This document shows positions 35,805 through 45,339 of a DNA stretch of 64,000 nucleotides, piece by piece. Position 1 is the first letter of the stretch, and each line of letters opens with the position of its first letter. This DNA comes from Sphingomonas aquatilis (GTDB lineage: Bacteria > Pseudomonadota > Alphaproteobacteria > Sphingomonadales > Sphingomonadaceae), in NCBI RefSeq assembly GCF_014196115.1, contig NZ_JACIDB010000002.1:124001-188000 (forward strand). Direction: 5' to 3'. A program made the translations under genes and the position numbers. Below the pieces are notes generated by a model, which did no database searches, was not told where the DNA came from, and worked only from the letters and a program-made list of their open reading frames with translations.

Positions 35805-35953
35805 TTCCTCCCCCGCCAGGGGGAGGGGGACCGTTCGGCGCAGCCGAATGGTGGAGGGGGAGGGCAGCAGCGCGTTTCCGAACGGGCGTCACCCTTTCCT
35901 CCCCCTCCGTCACCGCTGGCGCGGTGCCACCTCCCCCTGGCGGGGGAGGAAAG
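35805..35953. repeat. family A repeat, full element
   Basis: The same build as at 14.6 kb: TCCTCCCCCGCCAGGGGGAG, a CCGTTCGGC-GCCGAATGG hairpin, GGTGGAGGGGGAGG, spacer, CCTCCCCCTCCGTCACCGCT and CCCCTGGCGGGGGAGGA. A further fragment, CTCCTCCCCCGCTAGGA at 36058-36074, directly supplies the AGGA in front of purH. Confidence 0.85.
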
Positions 35954-36078
35954 TGTCATAGTGCCCGATTGCGCTGGCGTGGCCGTGTTCGAGGCCGTTG
36001 ACCGCAACTCCCACCTGTTCCCCGACGCCATCCGTCGCTAGGGAACGCGCGCGAGACTCCTCCCCCGCTAGGACCATC

Positions 36079-37641
36079 ATGACCACGATCCCCATCCGCC
36101 GCGCCCTACTGTCCGTGTCCGACAAGACGGGGGTCGTCGACCTCGCCCGCGCGCTGGCCGACAAGGGAGTCGAGCTCGTCTCGACCGGCGGCACCGCCAA
36201 GGCGCTGCGCGACGCCGGCCTGACCGTGAAGGACGTCAGCGACCTTACCGGCTTCCCGGAGATGATGGACGGCCGCGTGAAGACGCTGCACCCGATGGTC
36301 CATGGCGGCCTGCTCGCGGTGCGCGACGACGCCGAGCATGCCAAGGCGATGGCCGACCACAATATCGGCGCGATCGACCTCGTCGTCGTGAACCTCTACC
36401 CCTTCGAGGCGACGGTCACCCGCGGCGCCGACCGTGACACGGTGATCGAGAACATCGACATCGGCGGCCCCAGCATGGTGCGCTCCGCCGCCAAGAATCA
36501 CGCTTATGTCGCGATCGTCACCGATCCCGCCGATTACGCGATGGTCGCGACTGGCGAGACCAGCCTCGACCAGCGCCGCCTGTTCGCCGCCAAGGCCTTC
36601 GCTGCCACCGCCTCCTATGACGGCGCGATCGCGCGTTGGTTCGGCACGGTCGATCAGGCCGAGGCCTTCCCGCCGGTGCTGCCCGTCACGATGCGCCGCG
36701 CCGCGACGCTGCGCTATGGCGAGAACCCGCATCAGTCCGCCGCCTTCTACGCCAGCCATGACGGCGTGCGGGGCATCGGCCAGGCGCGGCAGGTGCAGGG
36801 CAAGGAGCTCTCCTACAACAACCTCAACGACGCCGACGCGGCGCTGGAGCTGGTCGCCGAATTCCGCGACGCCGCGCCCACCTGCGTTATCGTCAAGCAC
36901 GCCAACCCCTGCGGCGTCGCGACGGGCAAGACGCTGGAAGACGCCTATGCCGAGGCGTTCGCCTGCGACACCGTGTCGGCGTTCGGCGGCATCATCGCGG
37001 TCAACCGCCCGCTCGATGCGGCGACGGCGAAGGCGATTACCGGCATCTTCACCGAAGTCGTCGTCGCGCCGGATGCCGACGAAGAGGCGCTGGCGCTGTT
37101 CGCCGCCAAGAAGAATCTGCGCCTGCTGCTGACCGGCGAGCTGCCGGATCCGGCGCGTGCCGGCCTGTTCGCCAAGACGATCGCCGGCGGCTGGCTGGTG
37201 CAGGATCGCGACGCCGGCGTGCCGGGTGATCTGCAGGTCGTCACCAAGCGTGCGCCGACAGAGCAGGAGCTGGCCGACTGCCGCTTCGCCTGGACGATCG
37301 CCAAGCACGTCAAGTCGAACGCCATCGTCTATGCCAAGGACGGTGCGACCGCCGGCGTCGGCGCGGGGCAGATGAACCGCCTCGAATCCGCCCGCATCGC
37401 AGCGTGGAAGGCGAAGGACGCGGCGGAGAAGGCCGGCTGGGCGCAGGCTCGGACGATTGGCTCGGCGGTGGCGTCCGACGCCTTTTTCCCCTTCGCGGAC
37501 GGCCTGATGGCAGCGGTAGAGGCCGGCGCGACGGCGGTGATCCAGCCCGGCGGTTCGATCCGCGACGATGAGGTAATCGCGGCGGCCGATGCGGCGGGCC
37601 TGGCGATGGTCTTCACCGGTATGCGTCACTTCCGCCACTGA
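36079..37641 (+). CDS. purH: bifunctional AICAR transformylase / IMP cyclohydrolase
   Basis: Last two steps of IMP synthesis. It has 520 residues, the usual length. The N-terminal MGS-like cyclohydrolase domain ([56 protein letters not shown]) is followed by the transformylase domain with [13 protein letters not shown], the Lys-His of [22 protein letters not shown] and [36 protein letters not shown] 36079 has AGGA six bases upstream. It is flanked on both sides by family A repeats. Confidence 0.97.
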   Translation: MTTIPIRRALLSVSDKTGVVDLARALADKGVELVSTGGTAKALRDAGLTVKDVSDLTGFPEMMDGRVKTLHPMVHGGLLAVRDDAEHAKAMADHNIGAIDLVVVNLYPFEATVTRGADRDTVIENIDIGGPSMVRSAAKNHAYVAIVTDPADYAMVATGETSLDQRRLFAAKAFAATASYDGAIARWFGTVDQAEAFPPVLPVTMRRAATLRYGENPHQSAAFYASHDGVRGIGQARQVQGKELSYNNLNDADAALELVAEFRDAAPTCVIVKHANPCGVATGKTLEDAYAEAFACDTVSAFGGIIAVNRPLDAATAKAITGIFTEVVVAPDADEEALALFAAKKNLRLLLTGELPDPARAGLFAKTIAGGWLVQDRDAGVPGDLQVVTKRAPTEQELADCRFAWTIAKHVKSNAIVYAKDGATAGVGAGQMNRLESARIAAWKAKDAAEKAGWAQARTIGSAVASDAFFPFADGLMAAVEAGATAVIQPGGSIRDDEVIAAADAAGLAMVFTGMRHFRH

Positions 37642-37654
37642 TCGGGACGATAAG

Positions 37655-37804
37655 TCCTCCCCCGCCAGGGGGAGGGGGGACCGTTCGGCGTCAGCCGAAT
37701 GGTGGAGGGGGAGGTAAGCGGCGCGCGTCGTTTTTTTGAGGACGTCGCTTTCCGCCCCCTCCGTCACCGCTTCGCGGCGCCACCTCCCCCTGGCGGGGGA
37801 GGAC
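37655..37804. repeat. family A repeat, full element
   Basis: It lies between the purH stop and the convergent flippase stop, ending six bases from the latter. Same internal order as the copies at 14.6 and 35.8 kb, with GTTCGGCGTCAGCCGAAT as the internal hairpin. Confidence 0.85.
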
Positions 37805-37810
37805 TTCGGT

Positions 37811-39325
37811 TCACCGCACCGGCGATCCGACATTGGGCAGCGTCGCTTCTTCCGCGGTCGGCATCTTGCCGAACAGGGCCCGGTCCGCCGGGCCGAACGC
37901 CCATTTCCACAATACGAACAGATAGGTGGCAGCGATCGCCGGTTCGCCGCCGGCCAGCTCCAGCCATTCGAAGTCGTGCGGCAGCATCGTGAACGCCGCG
38001 CCGACGACGATCGCGGCCAGCGCCGCCCCCGCCAGCGACCAGCGCCACGGGGATACCGGTGCGGACAGGATGCGCCCGAGCAGCCGCGCCTTGATAATAG
38101 AGGTAAGGCCGACGCCGATCATCAGCGCCACCGCCGGTCCCGCCGCCTGCCACGTCTGCGGCAGGCCCAGCCGCCGCATGCCGAGGATCAGCGCGAAGCT
38201 CAGCGCGATCTGCACGCCCAGCATCGCGATGGAGATCATCAGGTTGCGGTGCCGCGCGGTATAGACCAGCGCCGATTCGCACACCGCGCCGGTCGAGGCG
38301 AGCACTTCGGCGAACAGCAGGAAGCCGAGCGCCGCGCTGCCCGACACGAATTGCGGCCCGACGACGCCCATCACCGCTTCGGCGGGAATCGAACCCATCA
38401 GCGCAAGGCCGGTCTGCGCCGCCATGATCCAGAAGGCGACCTGCCGCACCTGATTGGCGATCGCGACGCGATCGTTCACCGCCAGGCTCTGCGTGATGAC
38501 AGGCCCGAGGATGGGATCGAAGCTGGTCTTCAGCTTCTGCGGCAATGAGGCGACCTGCTGCGCCATGTAATAGATGCCGACGACCTTGGGTTCGAACATC
38601 ACGCCTAGGATAAAGCGGTCGACGTTGCGGGTGCCCCATTCCAGCGCGTCCGCCCCTGCCAAGGGCGCATTGGCGCGAGCGAGGCGGAACAGCTGCCCCA
38701 GATGCGGCGACCAGCCGTGTGGTACGCCATAGCTGCGAATGAAGGGCACGAAGCTGGCGATCAGCGCCGCGATCATCGACGCGACATAGGAGAGGACGAG
38801 GCCATCCTTGATCGTGACGAACGAGAACACCCAGGCGGCGATCGAGATCGTCCATGGCTCGACCACCGCGCGGGCGGTGACGGTCGCCTTCACATTGTGG
38901 CGATAGGCGAGGGCGGCGAGGCTGACGTCGGACCAGGCAACCGCGACGATGATACAGGGTAGGAAGCGGTCCAGCCCCGTCACATGCGTGTTGGCGTACA
39001 TCACCTCCGGAAAGGCGATCAGCACCGCACTCGCCGCCATCGACAGGACGAAGGCGAGCGCGAGCGCGTCCCACACCACGCAGACGTGCGGCTGGTCGGA
39101 GGAGGACAAGGCTTGCGCGAGGCCACGCTTCAGGCCGAGCGTTGCGACGAGCGCGGCGAGTTCGACCACCACCACGGCGAGTGCGAAGCGGCCGACGAGG
39201 TCCGGACCGTAAAGCCGGCCCGCGATGAACAGGAACGGGATGCGCGCGGCGAGGCGCAGGACGAAGCCTGCGATATTGGTGCGACCGCCTTTGGCGAGCG
39301 CATCGATGTCTTTGGTTTCGGTCAC
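37811..39325 (-). CDS. polysaccharide biosynthesis flippase (MOP superfamily, Wzx-like)
   Basis: 504 residues with about twelve to fourteen membrane helices. Begins GGRTNIAGFVLRLAARIPFLFIAGRLYG, the usual start of Wzx/PST-type flippases, with LGADALEWGTRNVDRFILGVMF and GIYYMAQQVASLPQKLKTSFDPILGPVI in the middle. These proteins move lipid-linked sugars across the inner membrane for LPS, capsule or exopolysaccharide. There are no glycosyltransferase genes nearby to show the substrate. polA lies upstream on the same strand, with a family D repeat between. Confidence 0.85.
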   Translation of the reverse strand: MTETKDIDALAKGGRTNIAGFVLRLAARIPFLFIAGRLYGPDLVGRFALAVVVVELAALVATLGLKRGLAQALSSSDQPHVCVVWDALALAFVLSMAASAVLIAFPEVMYANTHVTGLDRFLPCIIVAVAWSDVSLAALAYRHNVKATVTARAVVEPWTISIAAWVFSFVTIKDGLVLSYVASMIAALIASFVPFIRSYGVPHGWSPHLGQLFRLARANAPLAGADALEWGTRNVDRFILGVMFEPKVVGIYYMAQQVASLPQKLKTSFDPILGPVITQSLAVNDRVAIANQVRQVAFWIMAAQTGLALMGSIPAEAVMGVVGPQFVSGSAALGFLLFAEVLASTGAVCESALVYTARHRNLMISIAMLGVQIALSFALILGMRRLGLPQTWQAAGPAVALMIGVGLTSIIKARLLGRILSAPVSPWRWSLAGAALAAIVVGAAFTMLPHDFEWLELAGGEPAIAATYLFVLWKWAFGPADRALFGKMPTAEEATLPNVGSPVR

Positions 39326-39355
39326 GGGTGAGCGATCGAGAGGGCGTCGTCCCCA

Positions 39356-39447
39356 CCCTCACCCTTCCCACCCGGCTGCGCCGGGCGGGCCCCTTCCCTC
39401 TCCCATTGGGAGAGGGAGGGAGGCGCGCAGCGCCGGAAGGGTGAGGG
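39356..39447. repeat. family D palindromic element, intergenic copy
   Basis: 92 bp. Outer arms CCCTCACCC...GGGTGAGGG, inner arms CCCTCTCCC-ATT-GGGAGAGGG, with variable GC-rich sub-hairpins between. It sits between polA and the flippase gene. Two further copies lie inside coding sequence (ribD and the EnvC-like gene). Confidence 0.9.
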
Positions 39448-39467
39448 CGGGCGCGGGACGGCCACGA

Positions 39468-42236
39468 TCAATGCGCCGCTCCCCAGCTCGCACCGACGCC
39501 GATCTCGATTCCCAGCGGCACCGACAGGGAAACAGCCGGTGCGGCAGCCTCCGCCATGACGCGCTCGATCACCGGCTTGGCCGCCTCGACGTCGCCTTCG
39601 GGCAATTCGAATACCAGTTCGTCGTGCACCTGCAGCAGCATCTGCACGTTGGGCAGGCCCGCCGCGAGCAGGGCCGGCTCCATCCGCACCATGGCGCGCT
39701 TGATGATGTCGGCGCTGGTGCCCTGGATCGGCGCGTTGATCGCAGCGCGCTCGGCGCCCTGGCGTTCGTGCTGCACCTTGCTGCGGATGCGCGGGAAGTG
39801 CGTCTTCCGCCCGAACAGCGTCGTCGTATAGCCGCGCTCGCGCACGCTTTGCGTCGTCTCGGCGATGTAATTGTTGATGCCGGGGAAGCGATCGAAATAG
39901 CGGTCGATCATCGCCTGCGCCTCGTCGGCGGTGACGTCGAGCCGCCCCGCCAGCCCCCAGCGGCTGATGCCGTAGAGAATCGCGAAGTTGATCGTCTTCG
40001 CCCGGCCGCGCGTGTCGCGGTTGACCTCGCCGAACAGCTCCATCGCGGTGAGCGAGTGGATGTCATCGCCATTGGCGAAGGCGGCCTTCAGCGCCGGGAC
40101 GTCCGCCATATGCGCCGCCAGCCGCAGCTCGATCTGCGAATAGTCGGCCGCCAGGATGACGTTGCCCGGCTCGGCGACGAAGGCGTCGCGGATCTGGCGC
40201 CCAACCTCGGTGCGGATCGGGATGTTCTGCAGGTTCGGCTCGGTCGAGGACAGACGGCCGGTCTGCGCGCCGGTGAGGCTGTAGCTGGTATGGACGCGGC
40301 CGGTGCGCGGGTTGATCTCGTTCTGCAGCGCGTCGGTATAGGTGTTCTTGAGCTTGGTCAGCTGGCGCCAGTCGAGCACGCGCGCGGCGATCTCGGCACC
40401 GGGCGAATCCTTGTCGGCGGCGATCCGCTCCAGTTCGTTGACGTCGGTCGAATAGACGCCGGACTTGCCCTTGCGGCCGCCCTTGATGCCCATCCGTTCG
40501 AACAAGACGTCGCCCAGCTGCTTGGGGCTGCCGATCGTGAACGGCGCCCCGGCGAGGCCGTGGATCACGGTTTCGAGCGCGGCGATCTGCTCGCTGAACC
40601 CGGCCGACAGCGCCGACAATTTCTCGCGATCGACCTTGATCCCGCGCGTCTCCATGCGCGCGATCACCGGCACCAGCGGTCGGTCGACCATCTCGTAGAC
40701 GCGAGTCGCCTCTTCGGCGGGCAGCCGCGCCTTGAAGCGTTTCCACAGGCGATAGGTGACGTCGGCGTCCTCGGCGGCGTAGCGGGTCGCCGATTTCAGG
40801 TCGATCTCATGGAAACCGCGCTGCGATTTCCCCGTGCCGACCACGTCCTTGTAGGCGATGCAGCTGTGCGACAGATGCGTCGCGGCGAGCTCGTCCATGC
40901 CGTGGCCGTGCAGCCCGGCGTCGAGGTCGAAGCTCATGACGATCGTGTCGTCGTGCGGTGCGACGGCGATGCCGGCGAGACCGAGCACGATCATGTCGAA
41001 CTTCAGATTGTGCCCGATCTTGAGGACGGATGCGTCCTCGCACAGCGTCTTCAGCCGCGCGAGCGCCTCGGCTCGGTCGATCTGCACCGGCGATTCGGCG
41101 AGCAGATCAGTCGTGCCGTGGCCCAACGGGATGTAGCACGCCTTGTTGGCGCCCAAGGCGAGCGACACACCGACCAAGTCGCAGCGCGTCGCGTCGGTTC
41201 CCGTCGTCTCGGTATCGATCGCGACCCAGCCTTGGTGTTGCGCCTCGGCGACCCACCGGTCGAGCGTCGCGGCATCGACCACCGTTTCATAGCCATCATG
41301 GTCGCACGGCGGATCGGCCTCGAACGGCACATCGGCGGGCGCCGCGACGGGGGCGTCGGCGACCTGACCCAACCGGTTCATCAGCGTCTTGAAGCCGTGA
41401 TGCTCCAGGAAGGCGCGCAAGGGCGCGACGGGAATGCCGCTCGCGGGCAGTTCCAGTTCTTCGAGCGGATGCACCAGCGGCACGTCGCAGGCCAATTCGA
41501 CCAGCTTGCGGCTGAGGCGCGCGGCCTCGGCATGTTCGATCAGATTCTCGCGCAGCTTGCCCTTCTTGAACGCGTCGGACGCCGCTGCGGCAAGCACGCC
41601 CTCGACATCGCCATGTTCCAGGATCAGCTTGGCGGCGGTCTTCGGGCCGACGCCGGGGACACCGGGCACGTTGTCGACGCTGTCGCCCATCAGCGCGAGC
41701 ACGTCGCCGAGCTTTTCCGGGCCGACGCCGAACTTCTCCACCACCGCATCGGGGCCGAGGCGGCGGTTGTTCATCGTGTCGAGCATGTCGACCGACGGAT
41801 CGGTCATCAGCTGCATCAGATCCTTGTCGGAACTGACGATCGTCACCTGCCAGCCCTGCGCCAGCGCCGCCTTGGTGTAGCTGGCGATCAGGTCGTCTGC
41901 CTCCCAGCCTTCCTCCTCGATGCAGGGCAGCGAGAAGGCGCGGGTGGCGTCGCGGATCATCGGGAATTGCGGGACCAGATCTTCCGGCGGCGGCGGGCGG
42001 TGCGCCTTGTACTGATCGTACATCGCGTTGCGGAAGGTCTGCGACGATTTGTCGAGGATGACCGCCATGTGCGTCGGGCCATCCGCCTTGTGCAGCTCGT
42101 CGGCGAGCTTCCACAGCATGGCGGTATAGCCATAGACGGCGCCGACCGGCTCGCCGTGCCGGTTGGTGAGCGGCGGCAGGCGGTGGTAGGCGCGGAAGAT
42201 ATAGCCCGAGCCGTCGACGAGATAGAGATGGGGCAT
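39468..42236 (-). CDS. polA: DNA polymerase I
   Basis: 922 residues, full length. The 5'-3' nuclease domain, residues 1-290, has YLVDGSGYIFRAYHRLPPL, EADDLIASYTK and GDSVDNVPGVPGVGPKTA. The 3'-5' exonuclease domain, about 330-520, keeps the DEDD residues: AIDTETTGTD, GHNLKFDMIVL and YAAEDADVTYRL, so proofreading should be active. The polymerase domain has ADYSQIELRLAAHMA, RAKTINFAILYGIS and QVHDELVFELPE. Used in Okazaki maturation and excision repair. It ends 20 bases beyond a family D repeat. Confidence 0.97.
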   Translation of the reverse strand: MPHLYLVDGSGYIFRAYHRLPPLTNRHGEPVGAVYGYTAMLWKLADELHKADGPTHMAVILDKSSQTFRNAMYDQYKAHRPPPPEDLVPQFPMIRDATRAFSLPCIEEEGWEADDLIASYTKAALAQGWQVTIVSSDKDLMQLMTDPSVDMLDTMNNRRLGPDAVVEKFGVGPEKLGDVLALMGDSVDNVPGVPGVGPKTAAKLILEHGDVEGVLAAAASDAFKKGKLRENLIEHAEAARLSRKLVELACDVPLVHPLEELELPASGIPVAPLRAFLEHHGFKTLMNRLGQVADAPVAAPADVPFEADPPCDHDGYETVVDAATLDRWVAEAQHQGWVAIDTETTGTDATRCDLVGVSLALGANKACYIPLGHGTTDLLAESPVQIDRAEALARLKTLCEDASVLKIGHNLKFDMIVLGLAGIAVAPHDDTIVMSFDLDAGLHGHGMDELAATHLSHSCIAYKDVVGTGKSQRGFHEIDLKSATRYAAEDADVTYRLWKRFKARLPAEEATRVYEMVDRPLVPVIARMETRGIKVDREKLSALSAGFSEQIAALETVIHGLAGAPFTIGSPKQLGDVLFERMGIKGGRKGKSGVYSTDVNELERIAADKDSPGAEIAARVLDWRQLTKLKNTYTDALQNEINPRTGRVHTSYSLTGAQTGRLSSTEPNLQNIPIRTEVGRQIRDAFVAEPGNVILAADYSQIELRLAAHMADVPALKAAFANGDDIHSLTAMELFGEVNRDTRGRAKTINFAILYGISRWGLAGRLDVTADEAQAMIDRYFDRFPGINNYIAETTQSVRERGYTTTLFGRKTHFPRIRSKVQHERQGAERAAINAPIQGTSADIIKRAMVRMEPALLAAGLPNVQMLLQVHDELVFELPEGDVEAAKPVIERVMAEAAAPAVSLSVPLGIEIGVGASWGAAH

Positions 42237-42338
42237 CGTGGGTGCCGTTTAGCGGATCGGCGGGGGCGCACCAACCTCTGGCGAGCAGGGCCGCAAGCTT
42301 TGGCGGAGTGTGGCTTTTGGGGCACAAACTTGCCCAAG

Positions 42339-42482
42339 TCCTCCCTCGCTTCAGCGGGGGAGGGGGACCGCTCGGCGATAGCCGAGTGGTGGAGGGGGCG
42401 GTTCCACAAACGCGACGTTCGCCGTATCCTCCCCCTCCGTCAGCGCTGGCGCGCTGCCACCTCCCCCTGGCGGGGGAGGACT
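42339..42482. repeat. family A repeat, full element
   Basis: Between the beta-lactamase-like gene and polA, ending directly at the stop codon (42483) of the former. TCCTCCCTCGCTTCAGCGGG replaces the usual first arm; the CCGCTCGGCGATAGCCGAG hairpin and the second half are as in the other copies. Confidence 0.85.
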
Positions 42483-43589
42483 TTAGGAGGTGGCGTCGTT
42501 CGCGACGGCGGCGGCCACCGCCTGGATCAGTTGCTGGCGTTCGCGGATCGGGCGGCGGCTGTCGCCGATCATCACGGCGATCGCGTAGCGGCGGCCGTCG
42601 GGGGCGGTGAGCAGGCCGACGTCGTTGAAGCCGGCGTTGCGCGAGCCCAGGTCCTGACCCGTGCCCGTCTTGTGCGCGATCTTCCACCCCGCCGGGATCG
42701 CGGCGCGCAGGCGGGCGCGGCCGGTGACCGACGCACCCATCGTGTCGAGCAGGATGCGCGTCGAGGTTTCGGTGAACAATTCGCCGCGGGCGAGGCGCGC
42801 GAGCGCATCGGCGATGGCGAGCGGCGCGGCGCCGTCGGGCGGATCGTTGACGTAGGCGTCCAATGCCGCGGCGCGCACCTCGGGCGACAGGCGCGAGCGG
42901 GCGAGTTCGAAGCCATTGCCCTTCGACATGGTCGCCTGGTTCCAAACCAAGCCGGCGGTCTTCGACTGGAGCAGGCGTTCGCCGGGACCGAAGCGGATGT
43001 CGCCAAGCTGCTTGCGCTCGATCATCGCGCGCACGGCGCTCGGCCCGCCGACATAGGTCAGCAGGCGGTCGTTGGCGGTATTGTCGCTGTGCGTGAGGGC
43101 ACGGGTGAGCAATTCGCCGACGGTGGTGTGATAGCCGTCGCCCTTCACCAGCATCGCGATCGGCTGGTGGAACAGCGTCAGATCCTGGTCGCGGACGACG
43201 ACGGGATCGTCGAGCCGTGCTTTGCCCTGGTCGCGCAGGTCCATCAGCGTCATCGCGACCCACAATTTGCTGACCGACTGTTGCGGCATGCGGGTGCGCG
43301 CGCCGGGCGAGGTGACGGTCCAGCCATCGTCGACTGCGCGGATCGCGATGCCGAACTTGCCGTCGAAATTGCGGGCGAGGCTGTCGATCGCCGCGGTGAG
43401 GCGGGCGGGCGCGACCCGGCGCGGCGGCGGCGCGGCGGCGGGGATGGGGATCGACACCGCGGCAGAGGGCGTGGTCACCGCCGGCACGGGGCCGTTGCCG
43501 CCCGGCCGCGCATTCGAACCGCAGGCAGCGAGTGCGGCGCAGACGCCGGTCATCAGGATGGATCGGGCCGACCGGCCGTACGCTATCAT
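42483..43589 (-). CDS. class A beta-lactamase-like serine hydrolase (lipoprotein)
   Basis: 368 residues. A lipoprotein signal ends LAAC (Cys23), then a Pro-rich linker to about 60. The penicillin-binding fold shows Ser105-Val-Ser-Lys108 (QQSVSKLW), the SDN motif (HSDNTAND), a Glu exactly 34 residues after the SDN Asn as expected for Glu166 (GERLLQ, with Gln in place of the usual Asn170), and HKTGTG near the end. The omega-loop sequence after the Glu is not typical. It could be a true beta-lactamase or a wall-active peptidase relative. Whether it confers resistance is not readable. Confidence 0.85.
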   Translation of the reverse strand: MIAYGRSARSILMTGVCAALAACGSNARPGGNGPVPAVTTPSAAVSIPIPAAAPPPRRVAPARLTAAIDSLARNFDGKFGIAIRAVDDGWTVTSPGARTRMPQQSVSKLWVAMTLMDLRDQGKARLDDPVVVRDQDLTLFHQPIAMLVKGDGYHTTVGELLTRALTHSDNTANDRLLTYVGGPSAVRAMIERKQLGDIRFGPGERLLQSKTAGLVWNQATMSKGNGFELARSRLSPEVRAAALDAYVNDPPDGAAPLAIADALARLARGELFTETSTRILLDTMGASVTGRARLRAAIPAGWKIAHKTGTGQDLGSRNAGFNDVGLLTAPDGRRYAIAVMIGDSRRPIRERQQLIQAVAAAVANDATS

Positions 43590-43709
43590 AATCGTGAACT
43601 GGCCCCCGCTAGGCGTAGCATCCTCCATATCCGCCATTTCGGGTGCGGATACCGGCGAAACAAGCCGCTGCGGTGAAGCGCGGCGCACGCGCGGCGAATC
43701 GCGTCGGCA

Positions 43710-45302
43710 TCAGGGCACCAACACTGTGTCGACCGCCTCCGCCGCCGTCTGCGGATAGTCGAGCGTATAATGCAGGCCGCGGCTTTCGTGGCGGTGCAGC
43801 GCCGAGCGCACGATCAGCTCGGCGGTCTGGAGCAGGTTCCGGAGCTCGATCAGGTCGGGCGTCACGCGGAAATGGCCGTAATAATCGGCGACCTCGCCGG
43901 TCAGCATCTGGATGCGATGCTGCGCGCGTTCGAGCCGCTTGGTGGTGCGGACGATGCCGACGTAATTCCACATGAAGCGGCGGATTTCGGTCCAGTTCTG
44001 CTTGATGACCACCTCTTCGTCCGAATCGGTAACGCGGCTTTCGTCCCACGGCCGGATCACGGGGACGGGAGGCAGGCTGTCCCAATGCGCGGCGATATGG
44101 TCGGCGCAGGCTTCGCCGAACACGAAGCATTCGAGCAGGGAGTTGGACGCCAGGCGGTTGGCGCCGTGCAGCCCGCTTTCGGTGCATTCGCCCGCCGCAT
44201 AGAGGCCGGGCAGGTCGGTGCGGCCGTCGCGGTCGATGACGATGCCGCCGCAGGTGTAATGCTGCGCGGGCACCACCGGGATCGGCTGCGTCGTCATGTC
44301 GATGCCGAGGCCGAGCAGCTTTTCGTAGATGTTGGGGAAGTGGCCCTTCACGAACTCCGGCGGCTGATGGCTGATGTCGAGATGGACGTAATCGAGGCCG
44401 TAGCGCTTGATCTCCGCATCGATCGCGCGCGCCACGACGTCGCGCGGCGCCAGCTCCATGCGCTCGGCGTCGTAATAGGACATGAAGCGCTTGCCGGTGG
44501 TCGGGTTGATGAGCCGCCCGCCCTCGCCACGCACCGCCTCGGTGATGAGGAAGTTCTTGACCTCGAGATTGTACAGGCAGGTCGGGTGGAACTGCATCAT
44601 TTCCATGTTGGAGACGCGGCAGCCCGCGCGCCATGCCATCGCGATGCCGTCGCCCGTCGCGCCGCGCGGAGCGGTGGAGAAGAGGTAGGTGCGCCCTGCG
44701 CCGCCGGTGGCGAGGATCGTCGCGCGCGCGGTGTAGAGGGTGACGCGGCCCGTGCCCCGATCGACCGCATAGACGCCCCAGACGTTGCCCGCGCCCGAAT
44801 AGCGCTGTTCGTGCCGGCTGGTCGCGAGGTCGATCGCGACCTGATCGGGGACGAGGGTGATGTTGGGATGCGCCTCGGCGGCGCGTTGCAGCGCCTCCTG
44901 CACCGCCCAGCCGGTCGCGTCGGCGACATGGACGATGCGGCGATGCGAATGGCCGCCTTCGCGGGTGAGGTGGAGCGCGTTCCCCTCGGTGGCGAAGGGG
45001 ACGCCAAGCTGCGTCAGCCGTTGAATCGCGGCGGGGGCGTTCTCGACGACGAATTCGACGATATCGCGGTCGTTGAGGCCCGCGCCGGCGACCATCGTAT
45101 CTTCGACATGGTTGTCGAACGTGTCGCCGGGTTCGAGCACCGCGGCGATTCCGCCCTGCGCCCAGGCGGTCGACCCTTCGTTGAGCGCGCCCTTGGCGAG
45201 GACGGTGACCTTGAACCGGTCCGCGAGATTGAGCGCCGCGGTGAGCCCGGCGGCGCCCGAGCCGACGATCAGCACGTCGGTGGCGGGGGGTGATTCGCTC
45301 AT
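43710..45302 (-). CDS. nadB: L-aspartate oxidase
   Basis: First enzyme of de novo NAD synthesis, oxidising L-aspartate to iminoaspartate with FAD. It has 530 residues. Seen: VLIVGSGAAGLTAALNLAD (FAD), the substrate loop EGSTAWAQGGIAAVLEPGDT, REGGHSHRRIVHVADATG, MEMMQFHPTCLYN, ITEAVRGEGG, HYTCGGIVIDRDGRTDLPGLYAAGECTESGLHGANRLASNSLLE. These separate it from succinate dehydrogenase SdhA. nadA and nadC are not next to it; nadD is 16 kb away. A perfect 18-bp palindrome lies 38 bases upstream. Confidence 0.95.
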   Translation of the reverse strand: MSESPPATDVLIVGSGAAGLTAALNLADRFKVTVLAKGALNEGSTAWAQGGIAAVLEPGDTFDNHVEDTMVAGAGLNDRDIVEFVVENAPAAIQRLTQLGVPFATEGNALHLTREGGHSHRRIVHVADATGWAVQEALQRAAEAHPNITLVPDQVAIDLATSRHEQRYSGAGNVWGVYAVDRGTGRVTLYTARATILATGGAGRTYLFSTAPRGATGDGIAMAWRAGCRVSNMEMMQFHPTCLYNLEVKNFLITEAVRGEGGRLINPTTGKRFMSYYDAERMELAPRDVVARAIDAEIKRYGLDYVHLDISHQPPEFVKGHFPNIYEKLLGLGIDMTTQPIPVVPAQHYTCGGIVIDRDGRTDLPGLYAAGECTESGLHGANRLASNSLLECFVFGEACADHIAAHWDSLPPVPVIRPWDESRVTDSDEEVVIKQNWTEIRRFMWNYVGIVRTTKRLERAQHRIQMLTGEVADYYGHFRVTPDLIELRNLLQTAELIVRSALHRHESRGLHYTLDYPQTAAEAVDTVLVP

Positions 45303-45339
45303 CGCGGGGCGCTTTCATGGCCGCGGAAGTGGACGAGGT

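Noticed and set aside
39225..43676. Very long plus-strand open frame (1483 codons) opposite polA and the beta-lactamase-like gene
   Set aside because: It is antisense to two clear genes and its His/Arg/Asp/Gly-rich composition is the usual shadow of high-GC coding sequence. No recognisable domain.
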